Assembly: GCF_002803515.1 (NCBI RefSeq)
Contig: NZ_PHQX01000001.1
Span: 3,720,001 to 3,784,000, forward strand
Length of the DNA stretch: 64,000 nucleotides
Direction: 5' to 3'
Origin: Stenotrophomonas lactitubi
Lineage (GTDB): Bacteria; Pseudomonadota; Gammaproteobacteria; Xanthomonadales; Xanthomonadaceae
Below, one piece after another: positions 45,458-55,062 of this stretch. A model generated the notes under the pieces. That model was given only the letters and a program-made list of their open reading frames with translations. It made no database searches and was not told where the DNA came from. The translations under genes were made by a program, and so were the position numbers. How positions within the stretch are numbered: position 1 is the first letter of the stretch; every line of letters begins with the position of its first letter.

Positions 45458-45496
45458 GCAATCTCCGTATTGGAATGGCGTGAAGTCTTGTTGTGT

Positions 45497-46117
45497 TTAC
45501 CGCTGCGGTGTCGCTGCGGCTTCCTTCAATCCCTGGCGTACGCGGCCGGCCATCGTCAGCACGCACAGCAGCGCAGCCAGTGCCGCGACTGCGCTGACCA
45601 CGGTCGCACCTGCCCAGCCAAACGCCAGCAGCAGGCCCAGCACGCCAATCACGAACGCGCGGTCGCTCTTGCCCATCGGGCCGTCATAGCGGCGGCTCGC
45701 TCCGACCATCAAACCCAGTACGCCGGCGTACTCGCTCAGCGCGGCGGCCCAGGCCAGCAGCCACAGTGCCTCCGCACGCACGCCCGGTACGCTGAGCAGG
45801 CTCAGGTACAGCGCCGCGTCGGCGATCACATCGCACAACTCATTCAGATAGGCGCCCAGCCGCGATTGCTGGCCGAACTCGCGGGCCAGCATGCCGTCGA
45901 CGGCGTTGAGGGCCATGCGCAGCAGCATCCACAGCGGCAGCGCCAGATACAGCAGCGGCTGGGCGGGGGCGCAGTACCACACGGCGGCAGCCACCAGCAG
46001 CGAGACCACGGCCGCAGCCACGGTCACCGCGTTGGCGGTGACGCCCATGCGGTACAGGCCGTGTACGGCCGGACGCAGCAGGTCCTGGAAACGTCCTTTC
46101 AATGCATAGATCGACAC
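45497..46117 (-). CDS. CDP-alcohol phosphatidyltransferase-family protein (YnbA-like)
   Basis: A 206-residue membrane protein with about six hydrophobic segments and the CDP-alcohol transferase signature [20 protein letters not shown] followed by LNELCD. The canonical DxxDG-x2-AR-x8-G-x3-D-x3-D has Asn in place of the first and third Asp here. From memory E. coli YnbA shows the same change, so it may define the subfamily. The family joins CDP-diacylglycerol to an alcohol. First gene of the operon, so its promoter lies in the 213-base gap to purH. Confidence 0.9.
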   Translation of the reverse strand: MSIYALKGRFQDLLRPAVHGLYRMGVTANAVTVAAAVVSLLVAAAVWYCAPAQPLLYLALPLWMLLRMALNAVDGMLAREFGQQSRLGAYLNELCDVIADAALYLSLLSVPGVRAEALWLLAWAAALSEYAGVLGLMVGASRRYDGPMGKSDRAFVIGVLGLLLAFGWAGATVVSAVAALAALLCVLTMAGRVRQGLKEAAATPQR

Positions 46118-46330
46118 GATCTGAACCCGCTAATCCTTGGCAGTGCGGGCACAGCCTACCTGATTGCGACAGCGCCACGTATCGAATTGCTCCCAATGCC
46201 GGCCCATGCGGGCGCTGCCGAGCGGACCTCGACAGGGGCCTGCACCGGCCAATTTCCCCCACCAGCGCCCGCCACCGGCCCCCACCGCCTACAATATCGG
46301 CCCCGCTCCGCTGCCGATTGCCCTGTCCCC

Positions 46331-47914
46331 ATGACTGCTGATCTGTTGCCCGTCCGTCGGGCCCTCCTCTCCGTTTCCGACAAGACCGGCCTGGTCGAGC
46401 TGGCCACCGCGCTGGCTGCACGCGGCGTGGAGCTGCTGTCCACCGGCGGTACCGCCAAGGCGATCCGCGATGCCGGCCTGGCCGTGAAGGACGTTGCCGA
46501 GGTCACCGGCTTCCCGGAAATGATGGACGGCCGGGTCAAGACCCTGCATCCGATGGTGCACGGCGGCCTGCTGGGCCGTTCCGGCCTGGACGACGCCGTG
46601 ATGGCCGAGCACGGCATCGGCGCCATCGACCTGCTGGTGCTGAACCTGTATCCGTTCGAAGCGGTCACCGCCAAGGCCGACTGCTCGCTGGCCGATGCGG
46701 TGGAGAACATCGACATCGGCGGCCCGGCGATGCTGCGCTCGGCGGCCAAGAACTTCGCCCGCGTGGCGGTGGCCACCGATCCGTCGCAGTACGCCGAACT
46801 GCTGGCCTCGCTCGACGCCAACGACGGTCAGCTGTCGGCCGGCACCCGTTTCGCGTTCTCGGTAGCCGCGTTCAACCGCGTCGCCCAGTACGACGCGGCG
46901 ATCAGCAACTACCTGTCGGCGGTCACCGCCACCGACGCTGCCGTGCCGGCGCGGGCCGAGTACCCGGCGCAGATGAATTCCACCTTCGTGAAGGTGATGG
47001 ACCTGCGCTACGGCGAAAACCCGCACCAGAGCGGCGCGTTCTACCGCGACCTGCATCCGGTGCCGGGCACGCTGGCCACCTTCCAGCAGCTGCAGGGCAA
47101 GGAGCTGAGCTACAACAATCTGGCCGATGCCGATGCGGCATGGGAATGCGTGCGTCAGTTCGATGCGCCGGCCTGCGTCATCGTCAAGCATGCCAACCCG
47201 TGCGGCGTGGCCGTTGGTGCCGGCAATGGTGATGCCTACGAACTGGCCTACGCCACCGACCCGACCAGCGCCTTCGGCGGCATCATCGCCTTCAACAAGC
47301 CGCTCGATGCAGCTACCGCGCAGGTGATCCTGGATCGCCAGTTCGTTGAAGTGCTGATCGCCCCGGATTACGAACCGGCCGCGCTGGAATACGCGCAGAA
47401 GAAGGCCAACGTGCGCGTGCTGCGCATCCCGCACGGCGATGGCCTGAACAACTTCGACAACAAGCGCGTGGGCTCCGGCCTGCTGCTGCAGTCGTCGGAC
47501 AACCGCGGCATGACCCGCGACGAACTGAAGGTGGTCAGCAAGCTGGCGCCGACCGACAAGCAGTTCACCGACCTGCTGTTCGCCTGGAAGGTCGCCAAGT
47601 TCGTGAAGTCCAACGCGATCGTCTATGCCAAGGACAACCGCACCATCGGTGTCGGTGCCGGCCAGATGAGCCGCGTGTACTCCGCGCGCATCGCCGGCAT
47701 CAAGGCGGCCGATGCGAACCTGGTGGTGGAGGGCTCGGTGATGGCCTCCGATGCATTCTTCCCGTTCCGCGATGGCATCGACGCTGCAGCCGCGGCCGGC
47801 ATCAAGGCGGTGATCCAGCCGGGCGGCTCGATGCGCGATGCCGAAGTCATCGCCGCCGCCGACGAGCACGGCCTGGCCATGGTGTTCACCGGCGTCCGCC
47901 ACTTCCGCCACTGA
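46331..47914 (+). CDS. purH: Bifunctional AICAR transformylase / IMP cyclohydrolase
   Basis: Catalyses the last two steps of IMP synthesis. 527 residues. The N-terminal IMP cyclohydrolase domain has [26 protein letters not shown] and [15 protein letters not shown]. The C-terminal transformylase domain has the Lys-His pair [10 protein letters not shown] and [13 protein letters not shown] at 46331 gives the normal N-terminus; the same frame stays open for 2.6 kb upstream, but that is antisense to the ynb-like operon and not coding. Confidence 0.97.
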   Translation: MTADLLPVRRALLSVSDKTGLVELATALAARGVELLSTGGTAKAIRDAGLAVKDVAEVTGFPEMMDGRVKTLHPMVHGGLLGRSGLDDAVMAEHGIGAIDLLVLNLYPFEAVTAKADCSLADAVENIDIGGPAMLRSAAKNFARVAVATDPSQYAELLASLDANDGQLSAGTRFAFSVAAFNRVAQYDAAISNYLSAVTATDAAVPARAEYPAQMNSTFVKVMDLRYGENPHQSGAFYRDLHPVPGTLATFQQLQGKELSYNNLADADAAWECVRQFDAPACVIVKHANPCGVAVGAGNGDAYELAYATDPTSAFGGIIAFNKPLDAATAQVILDRQFVEVLIAPDYEPAALEYAQKKANVRVLRIPHGDGLNNFDNKRVGSGLLLQSSDNRGMTRDELKVVSKLAPTDKQFTDLLFAWKVAKFVKSNAIVYAKDNRTIGVGAGQMSRVYSARIAGIKAADANLVVEGSVMASDAFFPFRDGIDAAAAAGIKAVIQPGGSMRDAEVIAAADEHGLAMVFTGVRHFRH

Positions 47915-47931
47915 TTACTGGAGCGACACGG

Positions 47932-48810
47932 ATGTCTGCAGTCTCTTTGAAACCGCTCGCCGTGCTCGCCTTCGTTGGCACGGCGCTGCTGGCCGGCTGC
48001 AAGCCGGCCGCCGAACCCACCGCTGGCCCGCAGGCAGAGCCTGCAAAGGCGGCCACCACCGAGCCCACTGCCCATATCAGCCGCACCGCGCGGCTGCAGG
48101 CGTTCCTGACCGAACGCTACGGCAAGGACGCCAAGCTGTCAGGTGAGTGGCGCGGCACCTGGACCCAGGAAGGCGAAACCCGTCCCGTGGACTGGCAGGT
48201 CTGTGCCGAGCAGCCGGTGGTGACCGGCGACAGCTGGCAGCAGCTGCTGGCAGTGTGCGGCGCGCTGGCCGATGGCGCGCACATCGACCCGGGAACCATC
48301 GACTTCTTCGTGCTGCATCCCAAGGGCGAAGGCTTCGAAGTGGCGAGCGAACTGACCGGCGAGCGCTTCGGCAGCGGCGGTCAGCCCGGCAGCGCCAGCA
48401 TCATCCGCGCTGGCAGCGACTTTTACGGCTTCCGCGTCGAAGATGGCTGGTTCGGCCAGGGCTTCTCGCTGCTCTCGCAGTCACTGATCCTGCCGGGGCC
48501 GAAGGGATTGGTCGCCACCGGCAACGTGCGCAGCCACATCGACAACGACGCCCAGTACGAATGCGACACCGTCGACGCCAGTACCGACGCTGACACTGTC
48601 GAGGACTGCCGGACCCGCCGCTTCAGCATCGACTTCGCGCTGCGTTTCGACGACAGCGACCGCAGCGCGCGCGTCTGGCCGCTGTTGATCGAGGAAACCG
48701 GCAACACCTGCGGCGGCAAGCGGGTGCGGCAGGAGCACCGCTTCACCCTGGACCCGAAGTCCTGGACCTATTCCTTCCCCGAATCACTGCGACGCGAAGG
48801 CTGCGAGTGA
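47932..48810 (+). CDS. Putative lipoprotein of unknown function
   Basis: Not recognised beyond its export signal. 292 residues; lipobox ALLAGC at about residue 23, then a Pro/Ala/Glu-rich linker and a globular part ([45 protein letters not shown]). Several cysteines (CDTVDA, DCRTRR, TCGGKR, final GCE) imply disulfides. Only 17 bases with a TGGAG site separate it from purH, so it is probably on the same mRNA; the link to purine synthesis is not explained. Confidence 0.8.
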   Translation: MSAVSLKPLAVLAFVGTALLAGCKPAAEPTAGPQAEPAKAATTEPTAHISRTARLQAFLTERYGKDAKLSGEWRGTWTQEGETRPVDWQVCAEQPVVTGDSWQQLLAVCGALADGAHIDPGTIDFFVLHPKGEGFEVASELTGERFGSGGQPGSASIIRAGSDFYGFRVEDGWFGQGFSLLSQSLILPGPKGLVATGNVRSHIDNDAQYECDTVDASTDADTVEDCRTRRFSIDFALRFDDSDRSARVWPLLIEETGNTCGGKRVRQEHRFTLDPKSWTYSFPESLRREGCE

Positions 48811-48826
48811 GGCACATCGACCGGCC

Positions 48827-49861
48827 ATGAACAGTCCCCTCGGCGAACTGATCCTCTACCGCACCGACGACGGCCGGACGGAAGTCCATCTGCGCGCTAC
48901 GGAGGGGACGGTGTGGATGACCCAGGGCGAGATGGCCGCGCTGTTTGATACGACCAAGCAGAACATCAGTCTTCACATCCGGAACGTCCTGCAGGATGGC
49001 GAGCTGAAAGCCGAGGGAACCGTCAAGGATTACTTGACAGTTCAAACCGAGGGCAAGCGCACGATCAATCGTTCCGTTCAGCTGTATCGATTGGAGATGA
49101 TTCTGGCGGTCGGATTCCGCGTCCGGTCACCTCGCGGGAGCCAGTTCCGTCGATGGGCCAGCGACACCCTGTCCGAGTATCTGGTCAAAGGCTTCGTACT
49201 GGATGACGAGCGGCTCAAGGATGCCGAGCGTGCGGACTATTTCAAGGAACTGCTGCACCGCATCCGCGATATCCGCAGTTCTGAAAAGCGCTTCTATCAA
49301 ACCCTGCGCGAACTGTTCAAAGTCAGCAGCTCCGACTACGACGGTAGCGCAGCCACCGCCAAGACGTTCTTTGCCACCATCCAGAACAAGCTGGTCTACG
49401 CTGTCACCGGCCGCACAGCGGCACAGCTGATTGTGGAACGCGCTGATTCCAACGCACCGCACATGGGCCTGACCAACTGGACCGGCGACAAACCCCGCAA
49501 GTCCGATGCAGTCGTCTCCAAGAATTACCTGCTTCAGCAGGAGCTTGAACAGCTCAACCGCCTGGTCTCCATGTTCCTGGATTTTGCTGAAGATCGCGCC
49601 GAGCGACGCGTAGAAACCCATATGCTGGACTGGATCAGGCAGACCGATCGCTTCCTTGACTTCAACGAGCGCGCCATTCTCGATGGCCCCGGCCGCGTGT
49701 CCAACCAGCAGATGGAAGCCATCATCACGGAGCGCTACGCAGAATTCGACGCGGCACGACGTGCGTCTGCAAGGATCGCGTCCGAACGCGAAGCCGAGCT
49801 TGATCTTGCGAGTCTCAACGCCGAGGCAAAACGCTTGGCGTCCAGCAGAAAGCCCATCTGA
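48827..49861 (+). CDS. RhuM-family protein
   Basis: A 344-residue protein of the Salmonella RhuM family. The N-terminal region looks like a winged helix (VWMTQGEMAALFDTTKQNIS), followed by the family phrases FRRWASDTLSEYLVKGFVLDDERLK and RIRDIRSSEKRFYQTLRELF. Later come IQNKLVYAVTGRTAAQLIVERAD, MGLTNWTGDKPRKSD and a helical C-terminus. Biochemical function is unknown; relatives are common in islands and some restriction loci. Its base composition is visibly less GC-rich than its neighbours, and it sits between a lipoprotein gene and purD, which suggests insertion by transfer. Confidence 0.88.
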   Translation: MNSPLGELILYRTDDGRTEVHLRATEGTVWMTQGEMAALFDTTKQNISLHIRNVLQDGELKAEGTVKDYLTVQTEGKRTINRSVQLYRLEMILAVGFRVRSPRGSQFRRWASDTLSEYLVKGFVLDDERLKDAERADYFKELLHRIRDIRSSEKRFYQTLRELFKVSSSDYDGSAATAKTFFATIQNKLVYAVTGRTAAQLIVERADSNAPHMGLTNWTGDKPRKSDAVVSKNYLLQQELEQLNRLVSMFLDFAEDRAERRVETHMLDWIRQTDRFLDFNERAILDGPGRVSNQQMEAIITERYAEFDAARRASARIASEREAELDLASLNAEAKRLASSRKPI

Positions 49862-49909
49862 CTGATTTCTCCGATCCCATCCACTTCTGTCCCCCAGGAT
49901 CTCCACGCA

Positions 49910-51193
49910 ATGAAAATCCTCGTCATCGGCTCTGGCGGCCGCGAACACGCCCTGGCATGGAAGCTGGCCCAGTCCTCCCGTGTCACTGAAGTGCTCGTAG
50001 CGCCCGGCAATGCCGGCACCGCCAACGAAGACAAGTGCCGCAACGTCGCGGTGAAGGTCACCGACATCGATGGCCTGCTCGCCCTGGCCCAGGCCGAAGG
50101 CGTGGCGCTGACCGTGGTCGGCCCGGAAGTGCCGCTGGTAGCCGGCGTGGTCGACCGCTTCCGCGCCGCCGGCCTGCGCATCTTCGGGCCGACGGCTGCC
50201 GCCGCGCAGCTGGAAGGCAGCAAGGCCTACGCCAAGGATTTCCTGGCACGCCACAACATCCCCACCGCGTTCTATTCCGTGCACACCGAGGTGGACGCGG
50301 CACTGGCCTACCTGCGCGAGAAGGGCGCGCCGATCGTGGTCAAGGCCGACGGCCTGGCCGCCGGCAAGGGCGTGATCGTGGCGATGACCCTGGCCGAAGC
50401 CGAAGACGCGGTGCGTGACATGCTTTCGGGCAACGCCTTCGGCGATGCCGGCGCGCGCGTGGTGATCGAGGAATTCCTCGACGGCGAGGAAGCCAGCTTC
50501 ATTTCGATGGTCGACGGCGTGCACGCACTGCCGATGGCCACCTCGCAGGATCACAAGCGCGTCGGCGACGGCGACACCGGCCCGAACACCGGCGGCATGG
50601 GTGCGTACTCGCCGGCCCCGGTGGTCACGCCCGAGGTGCATGCACGTGTGATGCGCGAGGTGGTCAACCCGACCGTGCAGGGCATGATCGCCGACGGCAT
50701 TCCGTTCACCGGCTTCCTCTACGCGGGCCTGATGATCGATGCCAGCGGCGCGCCGAAGGTGATCGAGTTCAACGTGCGTTTCGGCGACCCGGAAACGCAG
50801 CCGGTGATGCTGCGCCTGCAGTCGGACCTGGTGGAGCTGGTGGAAGCGGCGATCGATGGCCGCCTGGACCAGGTCGACGCGCAGTGGGATCCGCGCCCGT
50901 CACTGGGCGTGGTGCTGGCAGCCAAGCCATACCCGGAAGCGCCCATCACCGGTGAGGTGATCTCCGGCCTGGATGAGGTGCCGGCAACGGCCAAGGTGTT
51001 CCATGCAGGTACGACGCTGGATGCGCAGGGCCAGGTGCTCAGCGCCGGCGGCCGCGTGCTGTGCGTGGCTGCACTGGGTGACAGCGTGCGCGACGCGCAG
51101 GCGAACGCGTATGCAGGCGTGGCAAAGGTGAGCTGGGCCAATGAGTTCCACCGCAATGACATTGGTTGGCGCGCGATCGCACGCGAGGGGTGA
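49910..51193 (+). CDS. purD: Phosphoribosylamine-glycine ligase (GAR synthetase)
   Basis: Second step of purine synthesis, joining glycine to phosphoribosylamine with ATP. 427 residues. N-domain KILVIGSGGREHALAWKLAQS, ATP-grasp core (VVKADGLAAGKGVIVA, VVIEEFLDGEEASFISMVDG), and GGMGAYSPAPVVTP near the active site. ATG at 49910 has AGGA upstream. It probably shares an older transcription unit with purH, now separated by two genes. Confidence 0.97.
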   Translation: MKILVIGSGGREHALAWKLAQSSRVTEVLVAPGNAGTANEDKCRNVAVKVTDIDGLLALAQAEGVALTVVGPEVPLVAGVVDRFRAAGLRIFGPTAAAAQLEGSKAYAKDFLARHNIPTAFYSVHTEVDAALAYLREKGAPIVVKADGLAAGKGVIVAMTLAEAEDAVRDMLSGNAFGDAGARVVIEEFLDGEEASFISMVDGVHALPMATSQDHKRVGDGDTGPNTGGMGAYSPAPVVTPEVHARVMREVVNPTVQGMIADGIPFTGFLYAGLMIDASGAPKVIEFNVRFGDPETQPVMLRLQSDLVELVEAAIDGRLDQVDAQWDPRPSLGVVLAAKPYPEAPITGEVISGLDEVPATAKVFHAGTTLDAQGQVLSAGGRVLCVAALGDSVRDAQANAYAGVAKVSWANEFHRNDIGWRAIAREG

Positions 51194-51212
51194 GGTCCAC
51201 GCGGCATCAGGA

Positions 51213-51330
51213 CATCCACGCATGGCGTGGATCTACTGGATCTTGCCGCATCCACACATGGGGTGGATCTACGGTGCGATTCGTTCATGCAGGGTGTGGG
51301 CCCGTAGTAGATCCACGCCATGCGTGGATG
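51213..51330. repeat. Three GTAG palindromes of one subfamily
   Basis: CATCCACGCATGGCGTGGAT-CTAC at 51213-51236, a variant with ACACATGGGG centre at 51249-51272, and one in the opposite orientation at 51307-51330 (starts GTAGATCCACGCC). Located between purD and rpoH. Confidence 0.8.
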
Positions 51331-51346
51331 AAGCCACCGCCGAAAG

Positions 51347-51375
51347 GAAAAGGCCCGGCATTGCCGGGCCTTTTC
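51347..51375. terminator. Bidirectional terminator between purD and rpoH
   Basis: AAAAGGCCCGGCA-TTGCCGGGCCTTTT, a perfect stem flanked by A and T runs serving both converging genes. Confidence 0.92.
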
Positions 51376-51397
51376 GTCAATCAAGCGCGTCACCACC

Positions 51398-52273
51398 TTA
51401 CGCGGTGAACAGCGCCTTCATCTTCTTCAACGCGTTCGCTTCAACCTGGCGGATACGCTCGGCGGACACGCCGTACTCGTCTGCCAGCTCCTGCAGCGTC
51501 ACCTTGCTGTCCGCATCCAGCCAGCGGCGGCGGATGATGTCGCGCGAACGCGCATCCAGTTCCGCCAGGCCTTCGCGCAGCAGCTGCATCTGGTTGTCTT
51601 CGCTGTCCTCGCGCTCGTAGGCCATCGACGGATCTTCGTCATTGGCCACCAGATACGCAGCCGGCGACGGCGGCGCGTGGTCGTTGTCTTCGTCGGTCGG
51701 CGCATCGAAACCGATATCGCGGCCGGACAGGCGCGATTCCATTTCCAGCACTTCGCGCTCGGAAACGTTCAGGTCCTTGGCCACCGCGGTGACTTCAGCC
51801 GCGTTCATCCAGCCCAGGCGCTTCTTCGACTTGCGCAGGTTGAAGAACAACTTGCGCTGCGCCTTGGTCGTGGCGACCTTGACGATGCGCCAGTTCTTCA
51901 GGATGAACTCGTGCATCTCGGCACGAATCCAATGCACGGCGAAGGACACCAGGCGCACGCCCATGTCGGGGTCGAAGCGCTTGACCGCCTTCATCAGGCC
52001 GATGTTGCCTTCCTGGATCAGGTCGCCCAGCGCAAGGCCGTAGCCGTTGTAGCCGCGGGCCACGTGCACCACGAAGCGCAGGTGCGAATGCACCAGCTCA
52101 CGGGCAGCGTCCAGATCATTGCCGTCGCGGAAGCGACGGGCCAGGTCCTGTTCGTTATCGACCGACAGCACCGGGATCTGGTGCACGGCACCGATATAGG
52201 CGTCCAGCGAACCGAGCGCACTGGGAATCGGCAGATTGTTTGCCACAAGGGCAGTAGAGGTGTTCTGGCTCAT
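51398..52273 (-). CDS. rpoH: Heat-shock sigma factor RpoH (sigma-32)
   Basis: Directs RNA polymerase to heat-shock promoters such as that of groES-groL in this window. 291 residues: region 2 ([60 protein letters not shown]), the RpoH box [15 protein letters not shown] that distinguishes it from other sigma factors, and region 4 ([28 protein letters not shown]). ATG at 52273 is used, since a start at 52357 runs over the promoter. Separate from the ftsEX unit by the ung gene. Confidence 0.97.
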   Translation of the reverse strand: MSQNTSTALVANNLPIPSALGSLDAYIGAVHQIPVLSVDNEQDLARRFRDGNDLDAARELVHSHLRFVVHVARGYNGYGLALGDLIQEGNIGLMKAVKRFDPDMGVRLVSFAVHWIRAEMHEFILKNWRIVKVATTKAQRKLFFNLRKSKKRLGWMNAAEVTAVAKDLNVSEREVLEMESRLSGRDIGFDAPTDEDNDHAPPSPAAYLVANDEDPSMAYEREDSEDNQMQLLREGLAELDARSRDIIRRRWLDADSKVTLQELADEYGVSAERIRQVEANALKKMKALFTA

Positions 52274-52299
52274 AGGCACCCATCTTAGCAGTCGGGGAA

Positions 52300-52327
52300 T
52301 TGGACTGCTAAAGGAGGAAAAAGTTCC
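52300..52327 (-). promoter_or_regulatory. Sigma-E (RpoE)-type promoter of rpoH
   Basis: On the minus strand GGAACTT (52327-52321), 16 bases, then TCCAA (52304-52300). This fits the extracytoplasmic-stress consensus GGAACTT-N16-TCNAA, placing the start about 20 bases before the coding region. E. coli rpoH has an equivalent sigma-E promoter. Confidence 0.75.
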
Positions 52328-52527
52328 AGCATTCCACTGATGAAACACTGGTCCCAAACAGAGCCCTACCGTAACGCGATTTGATGACAGTGGCGAGCGC
52401 GCTTTTCGGGATACACAATCCCTTGGAATTCAACCCACTAGCCTGGAAAACACGGCCATTCCGGGTCAAAGGGAGCTGAACAGGCGGCGGTTTCGCCCTT
52501 CAATCACCGGGCGGCGTTGCCCGCCGT

Positions 52528-53253
52528 TCAGCCCGATGGCGCCAGCGACGCCCGCGGCGGCAGCGACCAGTCGATCGGGGCCTGCCCACGGCGCTGCAGG
52601 TACTCGTTGGCCATCGAGAAATGACGGCAGCCAAGGAAGCCACGGTGGGCCGACAGCGGCGAGGGATGCGGCGATTTCAGCACGCGGTGGCGACCGCCAT
52701 CGATCACCTTGCCCTTCTGCTGCGCGTAGGCGCCCCAGAGCATGAACACCAGGCCCTCGCGCTCGCGGTTGAGCACATCCACCACGTGATCGGTGAAGCC
52801 TTCCCAGCCGCGCCCCTGGTGGGCACCGGCCTTGCCCTCTTCCACCGTCAGCACGGCGTTGAGCAGCAGCACGCCGCGCTGTGCCCAGGGAATCAGGCAG
52901 CCGTGGTCGGGGCGCGGGATGGCGAGGTCACCCTCGATCTCCTTGTAGATGTTCAACAGCGACGGCGGCACCGGCACACCCGGCTGCACCGAGAAACTCA
53001 GGCCATGGGCCTGTCCACGACCGTGGTACGGGTCCTGGCCGAGGATGACCACTTTCACCTGATCGAACGGGGTGGCATCGAACGCGGCGAAGATCTGCGG
53101 GCCGGGCGGAAACACCGCCGCGCCGCTGGCCTTGCGCTGCCGCAGGAAGCTGGACAGCTCGCGCATCTGCGGCTGCAGCAGGTAATCGCCTACACGCTGT
53201 TTCCAGCTCGGTTCCAGCTGGATCGCTGGGGTGTCCACTACTTCATCGATCAT
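52528..53253 (-). CDS. ung: Uracil-DNA glycosylase, family 1
   Basis: Removes uracil from DNA to start base-excision repair. 241 residues with the water-activating GQDPYHG motif, [17 protein letters not shown], the uracil-recognition [14 protein letters not shown], and the minor-groove loop [11 protein letters not shown]. Nine bases after the double-receiver gene, so in the ftsE-ftsX-receiver-ung transcription unit. Confidence 0.97.
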   Translation of the reverse strand: MIDEVVDTPAIQLEPSWKQRVGDYLLQPQMRELSSFLRQRKASGAAVFPPGPQIFAAFDATPFDQVKVVILGQDPYHGRGQAHGLSFSVQPGVPVPPSLLNIYKEIEGDLAIPRPDHGCLIPWAQRGVLLLNAVLTVEEGKAGAHQGRGWEGFTDHVVDVLNREREGLVFMLWGAYAQQKGKVIDGGRHRVLKSPHPSPLSAHRGFLGCRHFSMANEYLQRRGQAPIDWSLPPRASLAPSG

Positions 53254-53262
53254 CGCAACACG

Positions 53263-54105
53263 TCATCGCAACAGGGGTCCATCATTCAACCGGGCCAGCC
53301 GCAGCTGGAACAGCACCTTGGTGATCAACAGACGCTCTTCGATCGGCTTCAGCACCAGGTCGTTGGCGCCAGCCTGCAGCAGGCCGGTCTGGTTGTGCGG
53401 ATTGCCATCGCCGGTCATCACCAGCACCGGCAGGCGGCGCTTGCCGTAGCCGAAGTCCACGCGCACGCGCTGCACCACGTCGCGGCCGCTCAGCTCTCCC
53501 TTCAGGGTCACATCGGTCAGCACCAGGTCGATGCGATGGCGGCTGCGCCCCAGCGATTCGGCGGTCAGCAGGGTGAACGCTTCTTCGGCGCTGACCACAT
53601 GCATCACGTTGAGCTGCTGGCGCTCGAGCATGCGCTTGGTCGCCTCGGCCACCACCCGGCTGTCCTCGATATAAAGGATGGTCGCGCCGGGAATGGTCTG
53701 CGGCTGCACGTAGCCGCGCACGAACGTCGCCAGAGCCTCGTGGCCCAGCGATTTGTCGAAGTAGTCGGTGACGTACTCGGTGAAACGGCGTTGCTCCAGG
53801 TGCTGCTGGGCATCGCCGGAGACCACGATCACCGGCACATAGGCCTGGCCGGCGGCTTCACGCACCGTCCGTGCCAGCGCCAGCCCGTCGCCATCGCGCA
53901 GGGTCAGCGAGGTGGTGACCAGATCGACCGGGCCCTGCGCCAGCGCATGCTGGGCGTCCTCGATGCTGTCGCAGCCGATCACCTCCACGCCCGGCAGATC
54001 GCGCTGCAGCACGTCGGCGATCAGCTTGCGCACCAGCTTGGAACCGTCAACCACCATCACCCGCGTCGCGGGCCCTTCAAGGTGCTTCAGCGCTTGCGGT
54101 TGCAT
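53263..54105 (-). CDS. Double-receiver response regulator with a degenerate first domain
   Basis: A 280-residue protein of two CheY-like receivers and no output domain. Receiver 1 (about 14-130): RVMVVDGSKLVRKLI and YFDKSL are kept, but the phospho-acceptor Asp position reads Ser in DLVTTSLTLRDGDGL. Receiver 2 (about 142-270): YIEDSRVV, acceptor Asp in DLVLTDVTLKGE, LVMTGDG and LVLKPI are all intact. It could serve as a phosphate sink or a partner-binding switch. Placed 7 bases after ftsX and 9 before ung. Confidence 0.9.
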   Translation of the reverse strand: MQPQALKHLEGPATRVMVVDGSKLVRKLIADVLQRDLPGVEVIGCDSIEDAQHALAQGPVDLVTTSLTLRDGDGLALARTVREAAGQAYVPVIVVSGDAQQHLEQRRFTEYVTDYFDKSLGHEALATFVRGYVQPQTIPGATILYIEDSRVVAEATKRMLERQQLNVMHVVSAEEAFTLLTAESLGRSRHRIDLVLTDVTLKGELSGRDVVQRVRVDFGYGKRRLPVLVMTGDGNPHNQTGLLQAGANDLVLKPIEERLLITKVLFQLRLARLNDGPLLR

Positions 54106-54112
54106 GCCGGTC

Positions 54113-55060
54113 TCAGGTGTCGGTCGGGCGGGTCTGGCGGAGGAAGTGACCGGTCACCAGCCACGCACCCAGCCAGCCCAGCAGCAAGGTGCCGAGCAGC
54201 ACCAGGCTGCCATGCAGCAGGTCCAGGCCATGCAGCACGAACGGGCTGCCATAGCTGCGCGACAGTTCGGCCAGGGGTGCGCGCAGGGCGGCACCGGCAA
54301 TGCCGATCAGGCCCAGCGCAACCGCGCCGGCGCCCAGGCCATACCAGGCGCCCAGGTACAGGAACGGGCGGCGGATGAAGCCATCGCTGGCGCCGAGCAG
54401 CTGCAGTACGCCGATTTCCTCGCGGCGGGCCTGGATGTCCAGGCGCACGGTGTTGCCGACCACCAGCGCGGCGCCGACGCCGAGCAGCACCGACAGTACC
54501 TGCACCAGCCGCGCGCCGAACGCGAGCCATGCATCCAGGCGCTGGCGCCACAACGCGTCGTGCTGCACCAGGTCCGCCCCGGGCAGGCTTTCCAGCGCGC
54601 GCGCCAGCCGAGCATCGTCCTGGCCCTGACCGGGGGTGATCACCAGCAGCGAGGGCAGCGGGTTGTCGTTGAGTGCGTCGATGGCCTCGCCGAGACCGGC
54701 CTGGCGCAGTTCCTCCAGGCCCTGTTCCGGCGTGCGCACGGTGACACTGCCCACATCGGGACGATCGCGTAGTTCACCAGCCAGGCGCAACGCACCGGGG
54801 CCGTCGACGTCGGCCTTCAGGAAGACGTTGATGTCGCGCGACTGCTGCACGCTGCCGGCGAACTGCTTGAGGTTGTCCAGCGCGATCGACAGGCCCAGCG
54901 GCAGCGCCAGGGCCAGCGCCATGACCATCACGGTCAGCAGCGTTGCCCACGGTTTGCGGCAGGCGCGGCCGAGGCTGAACACCACGCTGTGCACGTGATG
55001 CTGGAACCACACGCCCAGGCGCGACGGCGCAGCGGCTTCGGTGTTTTCGTTCTTGGCCAT
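54113..55060 (-). CDS. ftsX: Cell-division protein FtsX
   Basis: Permease-like partner of FtsE that controls septal peptidoglycan hydrolases through periplasmic activators. 315 residues: a cytoplasmic start, membrane segment about 40-60 (LLTVMVMALALALPLGLSIAL), a periplasmic domain to about 190 (SRDINVFLKADVDGPGALRLAGEL), then three more membrane segments (from LSVLLGVGAALVVGNTV). Two bases downstream of ftsE. Confidence 0.95.
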   Translation of the reverse strand: MAKNENTEAAAPSRLGVWFQHHVHSVVFSLGRACRKPWATLLTVMVMALALALPLGLSIALDNLKQFAGSVQQSRDINVFLKADVDGPGALRLAGELRDRPDVGSVTVRTPEQGLEELRQAGLGEAIDALNDNPLPSLLVITPGQGQDDARLARALESLPGADLVQHDALWRQRLDAWLAFGARLVQVLSVLLGVGAALVVGNTVRLDIQARREEIGVLQLLGASDGFIRRPFLYLGAWYGLGAGAVALGLIGIAGAALRAPLAELSRSYGSPFVLHGLDLLHGSLVLLGTLLLGWLGAWLVTGHFLRQTRPTDT

Positions 55061-55062
55061 GG

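Noticed and set aside
43679..46330. A plus-strand frame open for about 2.65 kb ahead of purH, in frame with it
   Set aside because: It is antisense to the ynb-like genes, His/Arg/Gln-rich in the way of GC-driven shadow frames, and purH has its normal N-terminus at 46331.
52286..52310. TAGCAGTC-N9-GACTGCTA as an rpoH RNA thermometer
   Set aside because: It overlaps the -10 of the sigma-E-type promoter, so most of it would not be transcribed from that start. It could matter only for transcripts beginning further upstream.
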